A DNA stretch of 64,000 nucleotides from Rhizobium deserti. Lineage in GTDB: Bacteria > Pseudomonadota > Alphaproteobacteria > Rhizobiales > Rhizobiaceae. The stretch's first letter is position 1. The number at the start of each line of letters is the position of its first letter. Positions 59,460 through 64,000 of the stretch are shown here, piece by piece. The DNA is taken from assembly GCF_004358025.1 (NCBI RefSeq), contig NZ_SMTL01000006.1:124001-188000 (forward strand), in the 5' to 3' direction. The position numbers and the translations under genes were made by a program. Under the pieces are notes generated by a model. The model made no database searches, had not been told where the DNA came from, and saw only the letters and a program-made list of their open reading frames with translations.

Positions 59460-59989
59460 CCGTTCGCTCTATGACTCTTGCTCTAGACGCTGCGTTCTAG
59501 CTTTTTCTTGTGGCACCTCTGCCGACACTTGAAAACCGCTCAGTCGTTGTCGCGAGTAAAAAACCCGGGAGGCTTCCGCGCAGGCGGTTCCCGGCAAGAC
59601 GTCATCGCCGCCAGGCTCGTAAATTCCTAAGACACCAGTGCGGCTATGCCGAGAGCGGAGCGCCGAGTATCCGGATTGCGGCCAGCCATGCCGGCCAAGG
59701 GCCTGCATGGCCTTGCCGCGGTGTCAGACCATCGGCCATCCGTCGTGTAGGCCAGGATAGGCAAACTATGAACAACGTGCATCACGTCAAGCCCCCGGGG
59801 GCTAGGGCGGCAGCCCACAGCTGATCGAAATCGCGGCTGCGGCGTTGTCCGGCACGTTTACCGCCCTCGCTGTCACGCGCTTTCCTCGGACATCGGCTTA
59901 CCTCCCCTCAAGGACGGTTTGAGACGAGATGTACAAGAACGCCGCTCTCCATCTGCCTACATCTACCGGGTATGCAATGGAGATCCGCA
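59460..59989. other. Gene-poor gap upstream of sensor kinase
   Basis: About 0.53 kb between the kinase (-) and the cupin gene (+). No trace of the missing protein-kinase and ATPase domains could be read in any frame. It probably holds both promoters. Confidence 0.4.
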
Positions 59990-60418
59990 ATGACTACTGA
60001 AAGCGAACAGCGCTCCGCACGGTTCAACGTGCTCGAGATCATCAAACATTTTCCAGAAACGGCAGAAACACTGCTTGTCGACCAGTACCTCACGAGCACT
60101 GAGGCCGCGAGCGCGCGGGTCTTCCGTGTCTACAAGGGCACGCCACCGCACTACCACGTTGGCTGCGACGAGTATCTGTTCGTGCTGTCGGGCCGGGGCA
60201 CGTTCTGGATGGAAGACGCCTCGACCGAGGCGGAATTCGGTCCGGGCCAGCTTCTGTATTTCAAGAAGGGGACGGTCCACGCCCTTCCCGAGATCCGTGA
60301 AGAACCCGTGGTCTTCCTCTCCGTGGACACTCCGAGACGCGAACCGACCGACATTGTCTTCGTCAACCCGGAAGACGGCACGCCGGCGACTTTCCTGGCG
60401 CGCAACGTAAAGGACTGA
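59990..60418 (+). CDS. Cupin-domain protein
   Basis: A 142-residue single-cupin protein. Motif 1 is PPHYHVGCDEYLFVLSGRGT (H-x-H with Glu), and motif 2 FGPGQLLYFKKGTVHALPEI with the last metal His. It could bind a metal and act as an enzyme or a small-molecule sensor. The ATG at 59990 has GGAG 6 bases upstream. It lies between the sensor kinase and the receiver, but on the opposite strand. Confidence 0.85.
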   Translation: MTTESEQRSARFNVLEIIKHFPETAETLLVDQYLTSTEAASARVFRVYKGTPPHYHVGCDEYLFVLSGRGTFWMEDASTEAEFGPGQLLYFKKGTVHALPEIREEPVVFLSVDTPRREPTDIVFVNPEDGTPATFLARNVKD

Positions 60419-60464
60419 ACGGAACAAAGGCCGGGGTCAGCAAGGAGGCGGCACGAAGCTGTCG

Positions 60465-60804
60465 TCATCCTCTGCTGTGCATCTCCTTCCAACGCGACAG
60501 CGGAATTCCCCGTACGAGGCGGTCTTTCACCTTGTCCGGAGTTATGCCGTACCTGGCCGCCAACTCTATCCACGCCCTGTTCCTGCTCGGCCAGGTTTCC
60601 CTTTCGAACGTGAATTCTTTTTTGATGTGGGTCCGATCGGAGTGGTGAGGGCCTCTTCTACAGACATCCCCGCTTTAGACGGAATTGGTAGGTGCCGCTG
60701 CCGATGCAGTATTCTTTCAACGCCTGTTCAACAGAAGGCCAGGTTCTTCCAAAGGCTGCGACGGGCTTACCTTGTGCCCGTTCAATAATCGCCTTCTGAT
60801 TCAT
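60465..60804 (-). pseudogene. Decayed gene with WPS-x-YGI repeat domains
   Basis: From the ATG at 60804 the minus strand encodes a repeat FGRTWPSVEQALKEYCIGSG then TYQFRLKRG, after which it stops. One frame over it continues MSVEEALTTPIGPTSKKEFT, then a second repeat FERETWPSRNRAWIELAARY then GITPDKVKDRLVRGIPLSRW, ending in TGA at 60465. Adding one G (AAG-GCG for AAGCG) would join RLK to AGMSVEEAL. The repeat pattern (W/Y-P-S then Y-G-I then R-L-x-x-G) is like short helix-turn-helix-type repeats of accessory DNA-binding proteins. Another related piece (SMRRVLSEETGLPEHVIESR) lies upstream at about 60980-61040. Confidence 0.55.
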
Positions 60805-61047
60805 CCACGTCCAGTTCGTCGGTCCCCATGGCCGCTGCTAGTTGATTCTCGTGAGGCGCCCCTGTCCGCGATTGCCGATCACGTCAGCTTTGAAGCGGTC
60901 GTAGTCCAGCCCCCACATCTGCATGCTTGCTGTGCTTGCGAGCCCTGGAGGGCAACGGCTTGTTTCCCTTGAAACGGCTCTCGATGACATGTTCGGGTAG
61001 CCCGGTTTCCTCGGACAGTACGCGACGCATCGAGAGTTTGGAGGCCC

Positions 61048-61473
61048 TTAGCGAGCTTGAGCACCGATAACGCACCGGACGAGTTCGTCGGCGTCAATCG
61101 GCTTATTGAGGAAATGGACCGCTCCATTTTCAAGCGCTTTAGCTCTCGTGACTTCGTCGTCCTGGGAAGTCACGAAAACGATCGGAAGAGCGCAATGCTG
61201 GCGCTTCAACTGTGACTGAAGCTCCAGACCACTGAGGCCCGGCAATCGCTGGTCCAAGATCAAGCAATTGACTTCGTTCTGGCAATTCGAGGCAATGAAC
61301 TCCTCCGCAGAACCAAAAGCCCGCACCTCGTACCCATAGGACGACATCAGGTCCGCATAAGCGACCCGTACTCCGTCGTCATCCTCCACTATGGCGATCG
61401 TCAGCAAATCACATGGCTCCGATGGCCTATCTTGGGAGAGCCGCGTGGGCTCTCCGGTATGGTTGTCACACAA
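61048..61473 (-). CDS. Stand-alone response regulator receiver
   Basis: A 141-residue receiver domain. The acidic pocket is TIAIVEDDDGVRVAYADLMS, the phosphorylated Asp is in NCLILDQRLPGLSGLELQSQ, then FVTSQDDEVTRAKALENGAV and the Lys in HFLNKPIDADELVRCVIGAQ. It looks like the N-terminal half of a FixJ/LuxR-type regulator, but no DNA-binding domain follows. It may be a single-domain receiver or a truncated FixJ. A natural partner is the large sensor kinase 1.6 kb away on the same strand. Confidence 0.82.
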   Translation of the reverse strand: MCDNHTGEPTRLSQDRPSEPCDLLTIAIVEDDDGVRVAYADLMSSYGYEVRAFGSAEEFIASNCQNEVNCLILDQRLPGLSGLELQSQLKRQHCALPIVFVTSQDDEVTRAKALENGAVHFLNKPIDADELVRCVIGAQAR

Positions 61474-61826
61474 TCCATCTCGGATTTTTGTGTATGAACA
61501 GGCTTGCGCACAATGTCATTCAAGCAAAAAGGGCCTCCCATCCCAGCGCGGTTTCCGCTGCAAACTCAGCCCGTTCAAGCCGGAATCTGGTAACCCTGGC
61601 TCTGAGCGCGCGTCCTGCCGCGAGAACCGAACTCAAGAACCTTTATCAGACGGCAATCTCCCGTCCACCTACCTCTAGGTATAGAGCCGCGGACACGGTT
61701 GCCGGGCGCGATGATACAATAACGTCAATCCCCGTTGTCATAACTTGCCCATAACGACAACTCACCAGGCCAAGTGCCTTTGGAAACAGCGGCGCCGCAG
61801 ACGGTGCCGCCGAAAGGGAGCCAGAC
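61474..61826. other. Upstream region of aldo/keto reductase
   Basis: About 0.35 kb without a supported gene. It has an imperfect dyad near its right end (61734) and is likely the promoter region. Confidence 0.4.
61734..61761. promoter_or_regulatory. Inverted repeat before aldo/keto reductase
   Basis: GTTGTC and GACAAC are inverted 16 bases apart, flanking two ATAAC units, 66 bases before the ATG. It could be a regulator site (for example a TetR- or LysR-like protein not encoded here). Weak support. Confidence 0.3.
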
Positions 61827-62693
61827 ATGACAGACGCCGTCAAACCCATCGCATCGGCATCAGGCACAATGCAAATCGGCGATTTCGTCGTCAATCGGCT
61901 CGGCTTCGGCTCGATGCGGTTGACCGGACGCGGCATCTGGGGGCCCCCGGTAGACCGCGATCAGGCGCTGGCCACGCTGCGTCGTGCGCCCGAACTGGGC
62001 GTAAATTTTATCGACACCGCGGATTCGTACGGCCCGGATGTGGCGGAAGAACTGATCGGTGAGGCGCTGGCTGGCCGTCAAGACGTCCTTGTCGCCACAA
62101 AGGCCGGACTTCGGCGTCCGGGTCCGGACCAGTGGATGCCCGACGGTCGGCCGGAATACCTGATCGAACGCGCCAGAGGCAGCCTCAAGAAGCTCGGCGT
62201 CGAACGGATCGGACTCTGGCAGCTGCATCGCATCGATCCGCGTGTGCCCATGCAGGACCAGTTTGCCGCCATCCGCCAGCTTCTCGACGAAGGCGTGATC
62301 GCCAACGCTGGCTTGAGCGAAGTCTCCATTTCCGAGATCGAAGTCGCCTCCCGGTACTTCAAGGTCGCAACGGTCCAAAACCGCTACAATCTCGTCGATC
62401 GCGGAAGCGAGGACGTTCTCGACTATTGCGAACGGAACGGTATCGGCTTCATTCCGTGGTTCCCGCTTGCTGCAGGCGACCTCGCTCGCCCTGGCGGCGT
62501 TCTCGACTCGCTCGCCAAGCGTCATGGCGCTACACCCGGCCAGATCGCCTTGGCGTGGATGCTCAAGCGCAGCCCGGTCATGCTGCCCATCCCCGGTACG
62601 TCCAAAGTCAATCACCTCGAGCAGAATGTAGCCGCGGCCCGTATTCGCCTGTCCGACGACGAATTCCAGGAGCTGGACCGAAACGTCCGCTGA
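61827..62693 (+). CDS. Aldo/keto reductase
   Basis: A 288-residue NADPH-dependent oxidoreductase. The catalytic set is visible: Asp and Tyr in [20 protein letters not shown], Lys in [14 protein letters not shown] and His in [34 protein letters not shown] and the C-terminal [20 protein letters not shown] bind the cofactor. The substrate is unknown. It may share a transcript with the TehA-like transporter 71 bases downstream. Confidence 0.92.
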   Translation: MTDAVKPIASASGTMQIGDFVVNRLGFGSMRLTGRGIWGPPVDRDQALATLRRAPELGVNFIDTADSYGPDVAEELIGEALAGRQDVLVATKAGLRRPGPDQWMPDGRPEYLIERARGSLKKLGVERIGLWQLHRIDPRVPMQDQFAAIRQLLDEGVIANAGLSEVSISEIEVASRYFKVATVQNRYNLVDRGSEDVLDYCERNGIGFIPWFPLAAGDLARPGGVLDSLAKRHGATPGQIALAWMLKRSPVMLPIPGTSKVNHLEQNVAAARIRLSDDEFQELDRNVR

Positions 62694-62764
62694 CGGCTGC
62701 CGTCGAAACCGCCGCTCGAACGAGGCGACGGGCATCTTACTCAACTCCTCGAACCAGGTGTACC

Positions 62765-63787
62765 ATGACATTCTACTTGCCCAGGTATCAACCCAAGCTG
62801 CAGGGGCTTCACGCAAGCTCGATCGCGGGTATCGCCGCCAGAACTCCGGCCGCCTATTTCGGAATGGTTCTTGGCCTGGCCGGGCTTGGCAATGCATGGC
62901 GCGCGGCCGAGCAGACATGGCACATCGATACTGGGGTGTCGGAATATATTCTCGCGATTGCCGCAGCGGTCTGGGCGATTCTGGTTTTGCTGTTCGCAGC
63001 AAAGGCGACGCTGGCCGCGGACAAGCTCACGGCCGAGATCAACCATCCGGTCCAGTGTTGTTTCATCGGGTTGATCGGCGTGGCGACCATGCTGATCGCC
63101 GGAGCAGCTGAACCCTATTCCGGTGCGGCCGGCGCAGGGCTTTTCGTACTCGGCTTTGCTTTTACGGCGATCTTCGCGGTTTGGCGGACCGGGGGCCTCT
63201 GGTACGGTGAACGTGATCCGGCGACTTCCACGGCCGTCCTTTACCTTCCGACGGTCGCTGGAAGTTTCGTCACAGCCACGGTCGCCTCCTCCCTCGGTTT
63301 TCAGGACTGGGGTCAGCTCGCTTTCGGCGCTGGGATTTTCTCTTGGCTCGCGATTGAATCCGTTCTGCTTCACCGCCTGCTAACCGAACCAATGACGCCT
63401 CCGGCGTTAAGGCCGACGCTTGGCGTCCAGCTCGCACCTGCCCCCGTGGGCGCTGTAGCCTACATTTCCGTCAGCGGAGGCGCGCCCGACATCTTTGTCC
63501 ACGCGATGATCGGATATGGGATCCTCCAGCTTGTCGTGCTCTTACGTCTTTCGCCTTGGCTGCGCGAAGCCGGAGCTGTGACGGGCTTCTGGGCTTTCAG
63601 CTTCGGAGCGACTTCTCTCGCGACGGCCCCCATCAGGCTGCTTGGCCATGGTGACACCTCTGCCATCTCCGTGATCGCCCCGATAACCTTTGCGCTTGCA
63701 AACGTCTTCGTGATCGGGCTGGCGCTGATGACAGTATGGCTTCTTTTCTCCGGCAGGATGTACGGCCAGCTGGCCCTCGAGAAATAG
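62765..63787 (+). CDS. TehA/TDT family transporter
   Basis: A 340-residue membrane protein with about ten hydrophobic segments, consistent with the tellurite-resistance/dicarboxylate transporter family. Landmarks are AAYFGMVLGLAGLGNAWRAA near the start and a GFWAFSFGATSLATAPIRLL segment in the eighth helix, close to the F-x-x-G-x-x-x-W/A pore pattern of TehA-like channels. It could export an anion. The ATG at 62765 is preceded by AGGTGTACC, a weak site. It is not followed by a cotranscribed gene. Confidence 0.85.
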   Translation: MTFYLPRYQPKLQGLHASSIAGIAARTPAAYFGMVLGLAGLGNAWRAAEQTWHIDTGVSEYILAIAAAVWAILVLLFAAKATLAADKLTAEINHPVQCCFIGLIGVATMLIAGAAEPYSGAAGAGLFVLGFAFTAIFAVWRTGGLWYGERDPATSTAVLYLPTVAGSFVTATVASSLGFQDWGQLAFGAGIFSWLAIESVLLHRLLTEPMTPPALRPTLGVQLAPAPVGAVAYISVSGGAPDIFVHAMIGYGILQLVVLLRLSPWLREAGAVTGFWAFSFGATSLATAPIRLLGHGDTSAISVIAPITFALANVFVIGLALMTVWLLFSGRMYGQLALEK

Positions 63788-63937
63788 GGCCTGCGTCACG
63801 CCTTTGTGACGGCTCACGATCTCTCATTTCCTTTCACCTGAACGACCGCGCCGGAATGCATCCGCCTGTCTCGCTGTCTTGCGTCCGAATGAAACACCTG
63901 CCCGGTCAGCGACCTTCAAATCAACAGGAAACCGAAA

Positions 63938-64000
63938 ATGAACGTCAACCTCGAAACAGCAACAACCGAATTTATCGACGTACCGGGAGCCAGGCTGGCC
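63938..64000 (+). CDS. Alpha/beta hydrolase, N-terminal start (partial)
   Basis: The frame opens with an ATG at 63938 after CAGGAAAC and runs to the right edge (21 codons). TEFIDVPGARLA matches the start of alpha/beta-fold hydrolases of the haloalkane dehalogenase and epoxide hydrolase type in rhizobia. The catalytic parts lie outside the window, so only a family guess is possible. Confidence 0.55.
   Translation, partial: MNVNLETATTEFIDVPGARLA

Noticed and set aside
1-64000. CRISPR array, tRNA genes, rRNA, intact IS element
   Set aside because: No regularly spaced repeats, no cloverleaf-like sequence and no transposase frame could be recognised.

Overview
The window reads as an accessory-rich stretch of an alphaproteobacterium, most likely Rhizobiaceae (Rhizobium/Agrobacterium type). 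Supporting signs are GC-rich coding DNA, a fused L-carnitine dehydrogenase/thioesterase of the rhizobial type, an alphaproteobacterial SOS box (GAAC-N7-GAAC), and several small proteins of kinds common in rhizobia. No tRNA, rRNA, CRISPR array or intact insertion sequence was found.

Bases 1-17.8 kb look like ordinary rhizobial metabolic and stress DNA. They hold a CopG-type antitoxin end, a GNAT acetyltransferase, a carnitine catabolism locus (AraC-type regulator divergent from a BKACE cleavage enzyme and the fused dehydrogenase/thioesterase), a soluble MCP-Cache protein, small enzymes, a MarR/DHA2/HlyD efflux operon, a GH25 lipoprotein, a GH13 alpha-glucosidase and a Zn/Cd/Pb-type P1B ATPase behind a textbook MerR-type promoter.

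From about 18 kb to about 61.5 kb the content becomes patchy: many genes of unknown function, long gene-poor gaps, decayed genes and several self-contained modules. These are (1) a four-gene operon of exported proteins with a trypsin-like and a ClpP-fold protease (19.0-22.3 kb). (2) A Cys-cluster MarR regulator with an exported protein, an AhpD-like protein and a thioredoxin-fold protein (27.8-30.4 kb). (3) An SOS-box-linked region with a TnsA-like protein, a soluble FtsH-like AAA/M41 protease and a C5 cytosine methyltransferase, beside a VapC-like PIN toxin and a convergent Phd-like antitoxin (33.6-38.7 kb). (4) A cobalt nitrile hydratase/thiocyanate hydrolase-like enzyme split into three subunits, followed by an aquaporin and a CbiM-like cobalt permease (42.9-45.8 kb). 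(5) A tight three-gene operon of ThyX, a GHKL ATPase and a large tandem phosphoribosyltransferase-like protein (47.6-52.0 kb). (6) A LysR/SDR/VOC locus and a 1,381-residue sensor kinase that appears to lack the N-terminal kinase/ATPase part of its family (53-59.5 kb).

The last part holds a cupin protein, a decayed repeat-domain gene, a stand-alone receiver, an aldo/keto reductase, a TehA/TDT transporter and the start of an alpha/beta hydrolase. The two strongest candidates for undescribed systems are the ThyX-GHKL-PRTase operon and the split Co-hydratase/aquaporin/CbiM cluster. The SOS-linked AAA-M41/TnsA-like pair is next. All functions are inferred from sequence motifs read by eye; no database search was run.
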